A stretch of 64,000 nucleotides of DNA, taken from the NCBI RefSeq assembly GCF_001426585.1, contig NZ_LMEI01000007.1, positions 374,227-438,226 on the forward strand, in the 5' to 3' direction. This stretch comes from Streptomyces sp. Root431. GTDB taxonomy: Bacteria; Actinomycetota; Actinomycetes; Streptomycetales; Streptomycetaceae. Both the position numbers and the translations under genes were made by a program. Below are positions 1-10,000 of this stretch, in pieces; positions within the stretch are counted from its first letter, which is position 1, and each line of letters starts with the position of its first letter. The notes beneath the pieces are model-generated. The model saw only the letters and a program-made list of their open reading frames with translations, was not told the DNA's origin and ran no database searches.

Positions 1-945
1 GACGCCGACCGCCACCTCCGGCGGGAGATCGACCGGCTCGTCACGCCCGGCAAGCCGGCCCCCTTCTCCGTACGGGAACCCCGCGCGCGTGCCGACGTCC
101 TCCTGGAGATCGACACCCCCCGCTACGACCGGCGTTATCCGTGGCGGGTCAAGCTCCTCCTGGACGGGCACACGGTCAGCCCGCTGCACTGCGACGACCG
201 GGGCGTCGAGCGCTCCCGGCTCAGGGAGACCCTGCGCGAACCCCTCGCGGACGCCCTGCGGCGCGGCGACAGCGGCGCCCATCTGGCCGCCGTCGAGGCG
301 GTGCTGCCCCGCGAGCTCTTCGACGAACCCCTCGACACCTGGCGGCTCGAACCCTCCCAGGAGCCCGAGGACGCCTGGTCGGCCACCCTCGGCCAGCGCA
401 GGATCGTGGTCATCCGCGACGCCCGCCGCCACGGCAGGGAACCGTCCCCCGAGTGGCGCGACCGCTGGGAGGCGGCGGACGGCGGGCCGCTGCGCGGGGC
501 GCCCCTGCGCGCCGAAGTGCCGGGCGCGGGCCGGGACGCCCACACCGCGCGCGTGCGCCGGGAGACCTGGGCGGAGACGTACGACCGGCTCCGCGAGGCC
601 GGGGGCGGCACCGTCCCCGTCTACTGCGGGCCGGTGGGCAGCGGCGACGGACTCATGGCGATGAACGCGGCGCTCACCGCCGGCCACCCCCTCGCCCTCT
701 GGCGGACCGGCGCCCACGACCACACGGACTGCGAGGAGTTCCACGAGCGGGCCCACCGGCTGCTCGCGAAGGCCGTGACGGCCCAGGGGCTGCGCGGGCC
801 CGTCCGCTCCCTGCGCACCCGCGCGCCGGACCGGGCGGCCCTGGCCTGGGCCGAGACCATCGCCGTCCTCTACGACCCGCCCGACCGGCCGCCGCACGGA
901 GGGCGCCTGGAGGCGCCGCCGCTGCTCGGCGAGGGGGACCTGTGA
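1..945 (+). CDS. VMAP-like conflict-system protein, C-terminal part (5' truncated by window)
   Basis: The frame is open from base 1 to the TGA at 943-945, giving 314 residues with no start inside the window. The C-terminal half carries the pattern I associate with VMAP-C (vWA-MoxR-associated protein) domains: a GTVPVYCGPVG-type strand, a HPLALWR segment, a conserved DC..F helix, and an ending close to AVLYDPPDRPPHG, which in relatives reads as LWDDPxRLP. VMAP proteins act with a MoxR AAA+ ATPase and a vWA protein in bacterial conflict systems, and those two genes follow directly. The N-terminal effector-side domain (often a trypsin-like protease) would lie outside the window. The family call rests on C-terminal pattern plus context, so it is moderately secure. 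Confidence 0.7.
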   Translation, partial: DADRHLRREIDRLVTPGKPAPFSVREPRARADVLLEIDTPRYDRRYPWRVKLLLDGHTVSPLHCDDRGVERSRLRETLREPLADALRRGDSGAHLAAVEAVLPRELFDEPLDTWRLEPSQEPEDAWSATLGQRRIVVIRDARRHGREPSPEWRDRWEAADGGPLRGAPLRAEVPGAGRDAHTARVRRETWAETYDRLREAGGGTVPVYCGPVGSGDGLMAMNAALTAGHPLALWRTGAHDHTDCEEFHERAHRLLAKAVTAQGLRGPVRSLRTRAPDRAALAWAETIAVLYDPPDRPPHGGRLEAPPLLGEGDL

Positions 946-1160
946 CCCGGGCATCCACGCGTACGCGCACGAGCGACCGTACGTACACGGGCGCGCACAT
1001 GGGCATGCGTACGGGCAGGCACACGGGCACGCGCACGCGTGCTGCCCGGCGTTCGGGCCCGACAGCGGGCGGCCGGATTGAGCGTCGGCACGCCCCACCA
1101 CCGGGCGGTACGTTCGACAGGCCGGGCATCGACACCACAGCCAGGAGGAGTCCATCGTGA
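942..1160 (+). other. Arg/Thr-rich 72-codon open frame linking two genes
   Basis: A GTG at 942 overlaps the VMAP stop (GTGA), and this frame ends in a TGA at 1158-1160 that overlaps the GTG start of the MoxR gene. The product would be low-complexity and rich in Arg, Thr and Gly. The DNA contains degenerate repeats of acgggcac and gtacgcgcac type. It may be spacer DNA that happens to keep a coupled frame, and the MoxR gene has its own strong ribosome site. I do not call it a proven gene. Confidence 0.25.
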
Positions 1161-2173
1161 ACGATTGGCGGATCTACCGTGGTGCCGGTCTTCCGCACGA
1201 CGAGATCCAGCGGCTGCCCGCCCCGCCGCCCTGGCGCGACTTCTCGGCCGGCGGCGCCGACGACACCCTGGCCGGGTCCGACCGGAGGCTCGGCGTCCGG
1301 CGCAGACTCGTCCAGAACCACCACCCCCGGCCCGCCGAGACCGACGCCGTCAACGCCGCCCTGTACCTGCGGCGCCCGCTCCTCGTCACCGGCAACCCCG
1401 GCACCGGCAAATCCACCCTCGCCCACGCCGTCGCCCACGAACTGCGCCTCGGCCGGGTGCTGCGCTGGCCGATCGTCAGCCGTACGACCTTGCAGGACGG
1501 CCTCTACCGCTACGACGCCATCGGCCGCCTCCAGGACGTCCAACTGGAGCGCGCCCAGGCCGGATCGCCCGGTTCCGCCGCGGCGGCCCCCGCCGGCATC
1601 GGCTCGTACATCCGGCTCGGACCGCTCGGCACCGCGCTGCTCCCCTCCGAGCAGCCCCGCGTGCTGCTCATCGACGAGCTCGACAAGAGCGATCTCGACC
1701 TGCCCAACGACCTCCTGAACGCCCTGGAGGAGGGCGAGTTCGCCATCCCCGAGCTGGAGCGGCTCGCCGACCGCGAGCCCGTCGTCGCGGTGCTCAGCGA
1801 CGACGGCCGCAAGGTGCCGGTGTACGGCGGCCGGGTCCGCTGCACCACTTTCCCCTTCATCGTGCTCACCTCCAACGGCGAACGGGACTTCCCCGCAGCG
1901 CTGTTGCGCCGCTGCATCCGCCTGGAGCTCGAAGCGCCCGGCGAGGAGCAGGTCGGCGCCATGATCGAGGCCCATCTCGGGGCCGAGGCCGCAGCGGGGG
2001 AGGAGGAGCGGGGCATCGTCCGGCGCTTCCTGAACCGCGAGCCCGGCGAGGTGATCGCCACCGACCAGCTCCTCAACGCCCTCTACCTGACCCAGCACGC
2101 CTCCCGCGCCGAACGGGTGACCAGGGAACGCATCGAGGACATGCTCATGCAGCCACTCGACCAGCCGAGGTGA
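1157..2173 (+). CDS. MoxR-family AAA+ ATPase
   Basis: 338 residues from a GTG start preceded by AGGAGGAG at 1143-1150. Walker A GNPGTGKS is at residues 79-86. Walker B (VLLIDELDKSD) lies near residue 170 and is followed by LPNDLLNALEEGEF, typical of MoxR ATPases. A sensor segment reads VLTSNGERDFPAALLRRC. MoxR ATPases are chaperone-like remodelling enzymes that work with vWA-domain partners. This one lies between the VMAP-like gene and a SAV_2336-type vWA/TPR gene that starts 7 nt downstream, the standard ternary arrangement. The ATPase fold is certain; the conflict-system role is inferred from its neighbours. Confidence 0.9.
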   Translation: MNDWRIYRGAGLPHDEIQRLPAPPPWRDFSAGGADDTLAGSDRRLGVRRRLVQNHHPRPAETDAVNAALYLRRPLLVTGNPGTGKSTLAHAVAHELRLGRVLRWPIVSRTTLQDGLYRYDAIGRLQDVQLERAQAGSPGSAAAAPAGIGSYIRLGPLGTALLPSEQPRVLLIDELDKSDLDLPNDLLNALEEGEFAIPELERLADREPVVAVLSDDGRKVPVYGGRVRCTTFPFIVLTSNGERDFPAALLRRCIRLELEAPGEEQVGAMIEAHLGAEAAAGEEERGIVRRFLNREPGEVIATDQLLNALYLTQHASRAERVTRERIEDMLMQPLDQPR

Positions 2174-2180
2174 AGGTCGG

Positions 2181-5100
2181 ATGCACCTGGAGGAGCTGAT
2201 CCGCCGGCTCAGGGCGGGCGGCCAGGACCCCACGGCGGAGGACATCGCGGACGCCGTCTGGCTGTCGCGATGGCTTCCGGGTGCCTCCGGGGAGTCGCCG
2301 GATCCGGAGCCGATGCCGGATGCGGAGTCGGATGCGGATGCGGGGCCGAGACCGGGGTCCGGGCAGGAGCAGGGCGAGGAGCCGGACGAAGGCGACCGGC
2401 GGCTCACCTCCGAGGGGCGAGATCCGGCCAAGGGCGGCGCACCCTCGGAGCGGGCGGCACGCTCCGATTCCGTCTCCCTCGCCACGAGTACGGGCTCCGG
2501 CTCGGGTACGAGTACGGGTACGGGAGCGGCCACCGGAGAGCCCCGCGGCCCCGGACGTGCGGAGCGGGCCGCGACCCTGCCCGTCCGCGCCCCCGGCGCC
2601 AACGCGCTCCCCGGCCTCCTCGGCCTTCAGAAGGCCCTCCGCCCCCTGCGGGGCTACGCCCTCGTCCCGCACCGCCCCGGCGAGGGCAGCCTCGACGAGG
2701 AGGCCACCGCCGAACGCAGCGCGGCCGCCGGCATCCTCACCCCCGTCCTGCGCCCCGCGACGGGCCGCCGCCCCGACATCCAGCTCCTCATGGACACCGG
2801 CCCCGCCATGGTCGTCTGGAGCCGCATGGTCGAGGAGCTCCGCCAGGCCTGCCAGCAGTCCGGCGCCTTCCGCGACGTCCAGGTGCACCGGCTCTACGAC
2901 ACCGGCGAAGGCCCCCCGCTCGTCACCACCACCTCCGGCGCCGACGGCAGACCCCGGCTGCGCCCCGTCGACCAGCTCCACGACCCCACGGGCCGCCGGC
3001 TCACCCTCGTCGTCAGCGACTGCGTCGGCCCCCTCTGGCAGCGCGGCGCCGCCCAGCGCTTCCTCCGCCAGTGGCCCCGCCGCTCCCCGCTCGCCCTCGT
3101 CCAGCCGCTGCCGCCGCGCCTGTGGCCCCGCACCGCCCTCCCCGCCGAACCCGGCACCTTCCAGCGTGCCTCGACCCCCGGCGGCCACACCCCCTTCCGC
3201 TCCGACGACGACCCCTGGGGGCCGCCCGTCCCCGGCCGCCGTGCCGTCCCCGTGCTCACCCCCACCCCCGAGGCCTTCGCCTCCTGGACCCGGCTCCACA
3301 CCGGCCACGGAGGCAACGCCGTACGCGGCTGGGCCGCCTGGCTGGACCCCGAGGCGGCGGCGCCGCCCCGCGCGCCCCGGACTCCCCGCGCCCCGCGCCC
3401 CGACGACGAACTCCTCCGCGCCTTCCGGGCCAGTGCCTCACCCGGCGCGATCCACCTCGCCGTCCACCTCGCGGCGGCCCCGCTCGCCCTCCCCGTCATG
3501 CAGCTCGTCCAGCGCGCCATGCTCCCCGACACCGGCCCCATGGAGCTGGCCGAGGTCCTCCTGAGCGGGCTCCTGCGGCGGCTCCCCGGACCCACCCCGT
3601 ACCCCTGCTTCAGCTATCCGCCCGGCATCCAGCAGCACCTCCTCGGCTCGCTCGACCCCAGCGCCGCCGCGCTCGTCCTCAAGCACTGCTCCGACTACGT
3701 GGAGCGGAACTTCGGCCAGGGCATGCGCAACTTCCCGGCGCTCGCCGCCGCCCGCCTCGCCGGCACGGACACGGAGCCCGGCACCGAGCCGGGCGCCGAG
3801 GGCGAAGGCCGGTACGGGCAGGGCGACGGCGCCACCGCGCTCCCCGAGGCGACCGACGAACCCCTCGGCCCCGAAGGAGCCGAGACCGAGCTCTTCGCCC
3901 GCATCCCCGCGCGCGTGCTCCGCTTCTACCACCCCGACCTCATCACCCCCGACCCGCTCACCGAGGCCCGCAGCCTCCTCGCCCAGGGCCGCGCCCACTC
4001 CGACCCGGCCCTCCTCGCCGGGGCCCGCGAGCGCGCCGAGGCGGCGCTCCCCACCGCCCCCGTCGAGGCCCGGACCGTCCTCGGCCTTGTCCTGTACGCC
4101 GAGGCCGGCACCGCGCTCGCCCGCCGCTCCCACCGGCGCCGCGAACTCCTCGACCAGGCCGCCGACATGCTCGTACAGGCCGGGGAGCTGGCCCGTACCG
4201 GCGGGGAGGCGTGGGCCGAGGCCCGGCTCGAACTCGCCGTCGTCCACCACGCCCTGTGGCGCGACACCGACGAATCCGGCCACCTCGACGCCGCCCTCGC
4301 CGCCCTCGCCGAGGACGCGGACCGGTGGCCCGAGACCGCCCGGCACACCCTCCACCTGCGCCGCGGCCGACTGCTCCTGGCCCGGGGCGACGGCGAGACG
4401 GCGGCCGGAGAGCTGACCGCGGCCCTCGCCCTCCGGGAGAACGCCGCCACCCTCCTCGACCTCGCCGACGCCCTGCACCTCACCGAGGCCGGCCCCGACC
4501 GCATCGGCCCCGTCCTCGACCGCGCGGAAGCCCTCCTCGGCGACGGCCGCACCCTGAGACTGCGGCACACCGCCGCGCGTGCCCGCCTGTACGAGACCAC
4601 CGGCGACGGGCCGGCCGCCGACGCGGCCTACGAGCAGGCCACGCTGCTCACCCCCGCCCAGGGCGAACAGCGCGGCCGGCTCCTGCTCACCTGGGGCGAG
4701 TCCCTGCTGCGCCGCGCCGCCGCCGGGACCGGGACCCGGCCGGTCGACCGCGCGGAGTCCGTGCTGCGCGAGGCACTCACCTGTCTCCCCGCCGGCGCCG
4801 CCGAGGCCCGCGAGCGGACCCGGATCCTCATCGGCAGCGTGCTCGCCCTGCGCTTCGACCGCGCGGGGTTCCTGCCGGACCTGTACGAGAGCCGACATCT
4901 CCTCGACGAGGCTCTCCGCACCATCAGGGACCCGGCGACCCGGGCCGGAGTCGGGCTGCAAGTGGGCTGGGTGCAGGTGCAGTTGAGCGAGACCGCGAGG
5001 GACGGGCAGCTCGTGGGCGCCCTCACCGCCTTCCGGCGCGCCGCCGACGACACCCGCGCCGCCCGCGGCGACACCCCCGGCACGATCACCCTGGCCAGGG

Positions 5101-5393
5101 CGCTCCACGCCCAGGGCGCCGTGCTGTACCTGATGGACCGGGCCGGTCAGGCCGCGACGGTCCTGGAGGAGGCCGCCGAGCAGTGGCGACGGCTGGACGG
5201 CCGGCTGGTGGCGGTGGACTGGGCGGACGTGGAGCGGACCCGGGCCCTGCTCGCCGAGGTCGGCGCCGACCCCCGCCCGCGGCCGGACCGCTTCTCCCGC
5301 GAGGAGCGGCGCCGGATCGCGCCGCCCTGGTGGGCCTGGCGCGACGAGGACGCGGAGCGGCTTGATAACGGGGGCGCACATGGGCGCAGTTGA
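2181..5393 (+). CDS. SAV_2336-type vWA-like / TPR protein
   Basis: 1070 residues, starting 7 nt after the MoxR stop. Residues about 30-120 are a low-complexity acidic and Gly/Ser/Thr linker. Residues about 190-300 form the SAV_2336 N-terminal-related domain, a vWA-like fold with PDIQLLMDTGPAMVVWSRMV and a later LTLVVSDCVGPLWQRG strand. A 'RR..LPG' region follows (about 440-560), then helical TPR-type repeats to the C terminus. In the VMAP/MoxR/vWA systems this protein is the presumed partner of the ATPase. The coding sequence near 2320-2530 is repetitive (ggtacgagtacg-type), so its linker length probably varies between strains. No enzymatic motif was seen. Confidence 0.8.
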   Translation: MHLEELIRRLRAGGQDPTAEDIADAVWLSRWLPGASGESPDPEPMPDAESDADAGPRPGSGQEQGEEPDEGDRRLTSEGRDPAKGGAPSERAARSDSVSLATSTGSGSGTSTGTGAATGEPRGPGRAERAATLPVRAPGANALPGLLGLQKALRPLRGYALVPHRPGEGSLDEEATAERSAAAGILTPVLRPATGRRPDIQLLMDTGPAMVVWSRMVEELRQACQQSGAFRDVQVHRLYDTGEGPPLVTTTSGADGRPRLRPVDQLHDPTGRRLTLVVSDCVGPLWQRGAAQRFLRQWPRRSPLALVQPLPPRLWPRTALPAEPGTFQRASTPGGHTPFRSDDDPWGPPVPGRRAVPVLTPTPEAFASWTRLHTGHGGNAVRGWAAWLDPEAAAPPRAPRTPRAPRPDDELLRAFRASASPGAIHLAVHLAAAPLALPVMQLVQRAMLPDTGPMELAEVLLSGLLRRLPGPTPYPCFSYPPGIQQHLLGSLDPSAAALVLKHCSDYVERNFGQGMRNFPALAAARLAGTDTEPGTEPGAEGEGRYGQGDGATALPEATDEPLGPEGAETELFARIPARVLRFYHPDLITPDPLTEARSLLAQGRAHSDPALLAGARERAEAALPTAPVEARTVLGLVLYAEAGTALARRSHRRRELLDQAADMLVQAGELARTGGEAWAEARLELAVVHHALWRDTDESGHLDAALAALAEDADRWPETARHTLHLRRGRLLLARGDGETAAGELTAALALRENAATLLDLADALHLTEAGPDRIGPVLDRAEALLGDGRTLRLRHTAARARLYETTGDGPAADAAYEQATLLTPAQGEQRGRLLLTWGESLLRRAAAGTGTRPVDRAESVLREALTCLPAGAAEARERTRILIGSVLALRFDRAGFLPDLYESRHLLDEALRTIRDPATRAGVGLQVGWVQVQLSETARDGQLVGALTAFRRAADDTRAARGDTPGTITLARALHAQGAVLYLMDRAGQAATVLEEAAEQWRRLDGRLVAVDWADVERTRALLAEVGADPRPRPDRFSREERRRIAPPWWAWRDEDAERLDNGGAHGRS

Positions 5394-5483
5394 GTCGAAC
5401 GGGTTTCCGCCCGTGAGGCGTCGGGAAGAACCGCTCCGCCGCTACGACCGTGGGGGACAAGGGTCGGTGAGGAGGAGCCGAGG

Positions 5484-5693
5484 GTGTTGGAGCACACGAA
5501 GCGGGTCGCAGGCGTGGACCGGGGTGGCGAACGGCCATGGCACCTGCCCGACCTCACCGCTGTGGACCTGCGGACCTTGCGCTTCATGGACGATCCCGAG
5601 CTGGCGGCCGCCGTCGAGCGGGTGCTCTGGCATCCGCAGGAGCTGGGGGCTTCCTGGTTCGTCGAGGGCGGATCGGACGGTATCCACGGCTGA
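5484..5693 (+). CDS. Small precursor-like peptide (FxsA-like leader, no FxSxx tail)
   Basis: 69 residues from GTG 5484 (TTG 5487 is also possible), with GGAGGAG at 5471-5477 and a 6-nt spacer. The middle part (HLPDLTAVDLRTLRFMDD, then ELAAAVERVL) resembles the leader of FxSxx-COOH precursor peptides, which carry an LPDL..vdL..L motif and an AL-rich helix. The C terminus is ASWFVEGGSDGIHG, not FxSxx-COOH. It sits between the vWA/TPR gene and the HExxH hydroxylase-like gene, the usual place for a RiPP precursor. The leader similarity is from memory and the peptide is short, so the call is an inference supported by position and a strong ribosome site. Confidence 0.6.
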   Translation: MLEHTKRVAGVDRGGERPWHLPDLTAVDLRTLRFMDDPELAAAVERVLWHPQELGASWFVEGGSDGIHG

Positions 5694-5771
5694 CCTCCGA
5701 CGGGGTGGCCGCGCCGACCGGCCGTTTTCGGTCAGATGCGCACCGCCCGTCGTAGGGCCATGGAGGCGGGA

Positions 5772-7040
5772 GTGAACATCGCGCCCCTGCCCGCGCCCGT
5801 CTTCGCCCTACTGGCCCGGGTCAGCCCCGCCCCGGACGGGCTCACGCTGCTGCGGTCCGCCCTGCACACCCGGCGGTTGCTGCTCCTCAAGGCGCTCTTG
5901 GTGCGCGTCCACCGGCACCGGGTGTCCGTCGAACCGGGCGCGCTCGACCGGTTCGAGCGCTCCTGGAAGCTGCTCGAACGGGTCGAGCGCCGCCATCCCG
6001 CCGTGGTCCGGGACGTTCTCGACTACCCGACGACCGGGGCCTGGCTGGCCGGCGCGCTCGCCGAGCCCGCCGGACCGGCCTTCGACAGGCTGCTCGGGCA
6101 CCTCGACAACCTCGCGGTCACCGCCGCCCTGCGCGGCGGCGGCCCGCTCGACCTGACCATGGACACCCCGGACGGCCTGCTCCCGCTGCCCGGCGTGGGC
6201 CGGCTGAGGGTGGCCGCAGACCGTGTCCGGGTCAGCGCCGACGAGCGGACCGTACGGTTCCACCCGGACGGTGCCCGCCATGCCGCGCGAGCCTTCCTGA
6301 CCCTGACCGGCCGGCGCCTCAGGGGCGGCGGGCCCGGCTGGCACGCGGTCCGCCCGCTGCCCCGCAGCGCCGCGCGCCTGGACGATGTCGACCCGTACCG
6401 GGTGCCGTCCGGCGTGGGCGGCGCCACGGCGGTCACCGCGGCCGACCCCGCCGACACCGACCACGCCGCCTGGTCCGCCACCTGGCACGCCGCCCAGGAC
6501 CTCCTCGCCCGCACGGACCCCGGCCGGGCGGCCGAGGTGGCCCAGGGCGTCCGCGCGGTCGTCCCGGTCGTTCCGCGCGGACCCCAGCACCTGGGTGCCA
6601 CGCTGAGCGCCGCCCCTGGAGCCGTACTGACATCGCTGCCCGCCGAGGGGCAGGGGATGGCCGAAACGCTCGTGCACGAGCTGCATCACAGCAAGCTGGC
6701 GACGCTCCACGAACTCGTGCCGCTGTACGGCCCCGGGCGGGACGCCGTGTACCGGGTCGGCTGGCGGTCGGACCCGCGGCCCATCGCCGGTGTGCTGCAC
6801 GGTGCCTACGCGCATCTGGCCCTGGCCGATCTGTGGTGGCGCGCGGTCACCGCCGACCAGGTGCCGGCGTCCTGGCGGTCCGCCGCCGGGCAACAGTTCG
6901 ACGACATCCACGATCAGGTGGGCCTGGCCCTCCTTATCCTGCTTGAATCCGATGAACTGACTGTGGAGGGGCGGGAGTTCGTGCATCAAATGAGGCTGCA
7001 CCACGCGAGCCTCGGCGCCACCCCTCTGGCCGGTGGGTAA
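5772..7040 (+). CDS. HExxH (aKG-HExxH-type) peptide beta-hydroxylase-like protein
   Basis: 422 residues from GTG 5772, chosen because GGAGG at 5762-5766 lies 5 nt upstream; in-frame ATGs at 5736 and 5760 lack a site. The key motif is HELHH at residues 302-306, followed by KLATLHELVPLY, a GVLHGAYAHLALADLWWR segment and a late LLESDELT helix, matching the HExxH-motif proteins of FxSxx-type peptide clusters. That family is now described as alpha-ketoglutarate-dependent peptide beta-hydroxylases. The likely substrate is the 69-residue peptide encoded just upstream. In FxSxx clusters this protein accompanies a radical SAM enzyme, which is absent here. The family call is firm; the hydroxylase chemistry is inferred from the family. 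Confidence 0.8.
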   Translation: MNIAPLPAPVFALLARVSPAPDGLTLLRSALHTRRLLLLKALLVRVHRHRVSVEPGALDRFERSWKLLERVERRHPAVVRDVLDYPTTGAWLAGALAEPAGPAFDRLLGHLDNLAVTAALRGGGPLDLTMDTPDGLLPLPGVGRLRVAADRVRVSADERTVRFHPDGARHAARAFLTLTGRRLRGGGPGWHAVRPLPRSAARLDDVDPYRVPSGVGGATAVTAADPADTDHAAWSATWHAAQDLLARTDPGRAAEVAQGVRAVVPVVPRGPQHLGATLSAAPGAVLTSLPAEGQGMAETLVHELHHSKLATLHELVPLYGPGRDAVYRVGWRSDPRPIAGVLHGAYAHLALADLWWRAVTADQVPASWRSAAGQQFDDIHDQVGLALLILLESDELTVEGREFVHQMRLHHASLGATPLAGG

Positions 7041-7099
7041 CACTGTGCCCACGGCACATGACACTGCGTTGCGCGGGAGCGGGACGGGAGACACGACAG

Positions 7100-10000
7100 A
7101 TGGCGGAACAGCGATCGGGCGGTGCGGCGGATCACGGAGTCAGGAGCGCGCCGGAACATGTCCTCGTGGTCTTCCCCGGCTATCACCGCCCGTGGGCGAC
7201 CTGGATCAACCAGCGGCTCGACGCGTACGGGGTGCGCGCGAGCCTCCAGCGCTGGGACCCGCCGCGCGATGTGCCTCTGGAGGACTCGCTCGGCGACCTG
7301 CTGCTCGCCCGCGGCCAGGTGCTGCTCGTCCTGGACGACTGGTTCTTCCAGCTCGGCCCGCGGGTGGCCGGCGAGTGGAACGACGTCCTGCGCGGCTTCG
7401 TCGCCGCCCATGCCGAGCGGTTCGCCGCGGTCAACCTCACCAACCGGACCCTGCCCCCGGCCACCGCCGTCCTCGAACCCGTCAGCCTGTGGGGCGTCGG
7501 CGAGGAGGAGGCCGAAGTCCGGCTGCTCAGCCGGCTCGGCATCGAACCCCGCCGCGCCACCGGCCGCCGGCTGCCCGCCGGATCACTCGTTCGCTTCCCG
7601 GACACCCCTCCCGAGATCTGGGGCGAGATCCCGCGCCGCAACCCGCGCTTCACCGGCCGGGACGACCTGCTCACCGAGCTCCAGGAACGGCTCATGGACG
7701 CCGAGCGCGGCAGCGCCGCGTGCACCCTGCTCGGCATGTCCGGCATCGGCAAGACCCAGATCGCCGCCGAGTACGCCCACCGCTTCAGCTCCGACTACGA
7801 CGTCGTGTGGTGGGTCAGTTCCGACGACCGCAACGTGCAACGCGACCGCTTCGGCGAGCTCGCCACCGAACTCGGCCTCACCACCGGCAACGAACCCGGC
7901 GAACGCATCCGCGCCGTCCGTGAAGCCCTGCGCCGGGGCGCCCCGCACTCCCGCTGGCTCATCGTCTTCGACGGCTGGGACGACACGGACGGCGCGAACG
8001 TCCTGCTGCCGCACGGCCCCGGCCACGTCCTCGTCACCTCGCGCAACCGCGGCTGGGGCGACCACACCGACATCCTCGAAGTCCCCGGCTTCGACCGCGC
8101 CGAGTCCACCGGCTATCTGATGCGGCGCGCCCCGCACGTCACGGCGCCCGAGGCCGACGAGGTCGCCGCCGAGTTCGGGGACGTACCGCTGCCGCTCGTC
8201 CAGGCCGCAGCCTGGCTCGGCGAGTCCCGCATGGAGGTCTCCGAGTACCTGCACATGGTCCGCGAAGGACGGATCTCCGCCGTCGAGCCGTCCGGCGACG
8301 GCTTCCCTCAGGCGTCCCTGACCTCGTGGTCGATACTGATCAACCGGCTCCGACGCGCCCAGCCGCAGGCCATCGACGTGCTCAGCCTGTGCGCTTCCTT
8401 CGCCCCCGGCCGTATCCCGCTCGGTCTCATCCGCGCCTATCCACAGGCGGACCTCCCCGAGGACCTGCGCTGGATGGTCACCGATCTCGCCGCCTGGTCC
8501 CGGGCCCTGGACACCCTGGTCAACTACTCGGTGCTCACCCGCGAGACCCGGGGCCCCGTCAACAACGCCGAGGTGGGACCGCACCAGGAGTCCGTGCACA
8601 TGCACCGGCTCGTCCACGACATCGTCGCCCGGCTCACCGAGGGCGACCACCGCGCCGCCCATCGCCAGGCCGTCCGTACCCTGCTCGCCGAGGCCGACCC
8701 CGGCAACCCCATGGACAGCCGGCACTGGCCCCGCTATGCCGAACTCCTGCCCCACCTGGAACCCTCCGGCGCGCTCCTCAGCCACAACCCGCGCACCCAG
8801 ACCGCCGTGCTCAACTGCCTGCGCTACTGCTTCCGCAGCGGCGAGTTCAGGGCCGGCATCCAGCTCGCCGAGAAGATCCGGGACAACTGGTCCACCTTCA
8901 TGGACCCGCTGGACCAGCCCATGCTGGACCTGACCACCCAGCAGAGCAACATCCTGCGCTCCTTCGGCCGCTTCCGTGAGGCGTACGACCTCGACCTCGC
9001 CCAGCGTGAACGCCTCGCGGCAGCCCAGCCCCCCAACGAGCTCGGCACCCTGCTCTCCAGCAGCGCCATCTCCAGCGACCTGCGCTTCCTCGGCCAGTAC
9101 AAGGAGGCGGAACGGCTCCAGCGCGACGTCCTCGCCGACGCCGAACGCCTCCTCGGAGCCGGAGAGTTCTCCACCCTCGTCGCCCGGCACAACCTCGGCG
9201 TCACCCTGCGGCAGCTCGGCCGCTTCCAGGAGGCGTACGAGTCCGACGCCGAGACCCTCGCCCACAGCGAGCGGGTGCTCGGCAAGCGGCACTCCCACAC
9301 CCTCAACTCCAGCAACGCCCTCGCGCACGACCTGCGGCTGCTCGGCCAGTACCGCGAAGCCCTCGCCCGCCAGGAGGCCAACGTCCTGCGCCATGTGCAG
9401 GTACTCGGCCCGCAGCACCTGCAGACGCTGTACGCCCGCACCCAGCTGGCCCTGTGCCGGCGCCGCGAGGGCGGCTTCCAGCAGGACCTCGGAGCGACCA
9501 TGGCCAGCCTGCTCGAACAGCTGGAGCAGGTGCACGGCCGCACCCACTACGTGACGCTCTCCTCCCTCAACAACTACGCCAACTACCTGCGCGAGCACGG
9601 CGACCTCGACCACGCCCGCGAACTCAGCCACGAGGCCGAGGCCGGCTACCGCGCCCTCCTCGGCCCCGCACACCCGGTCGCCACGGGTGTCCTTGCCAAC
9701 ACCGCCCTCGTCCTCCAGGCGTCCGGTGAACGCGCGGACGCCCTGGCCATCCTGGAGGCCGCGCTCGCCGGACTGACCTCCTCGCTGGGCTCGGACCACC
9801 CCTGGGTGCTCGGCTGCGCGCTCAACGCCTCCGCCGCCCGGAACTTCAACGGCCGGGTGGCCGACGCCGCCGAGCTCAGCCGGGACACCCTGCGCCGCGC
9901 CCGGCACACCCTCGGCAACGAGCATCCGCTCACCCTGTCGAGCCAGGTGGCCCTCGCCACCGACCTGCGTGGCCTCAGGGAGAACGAGGAGGCCGGGAAG

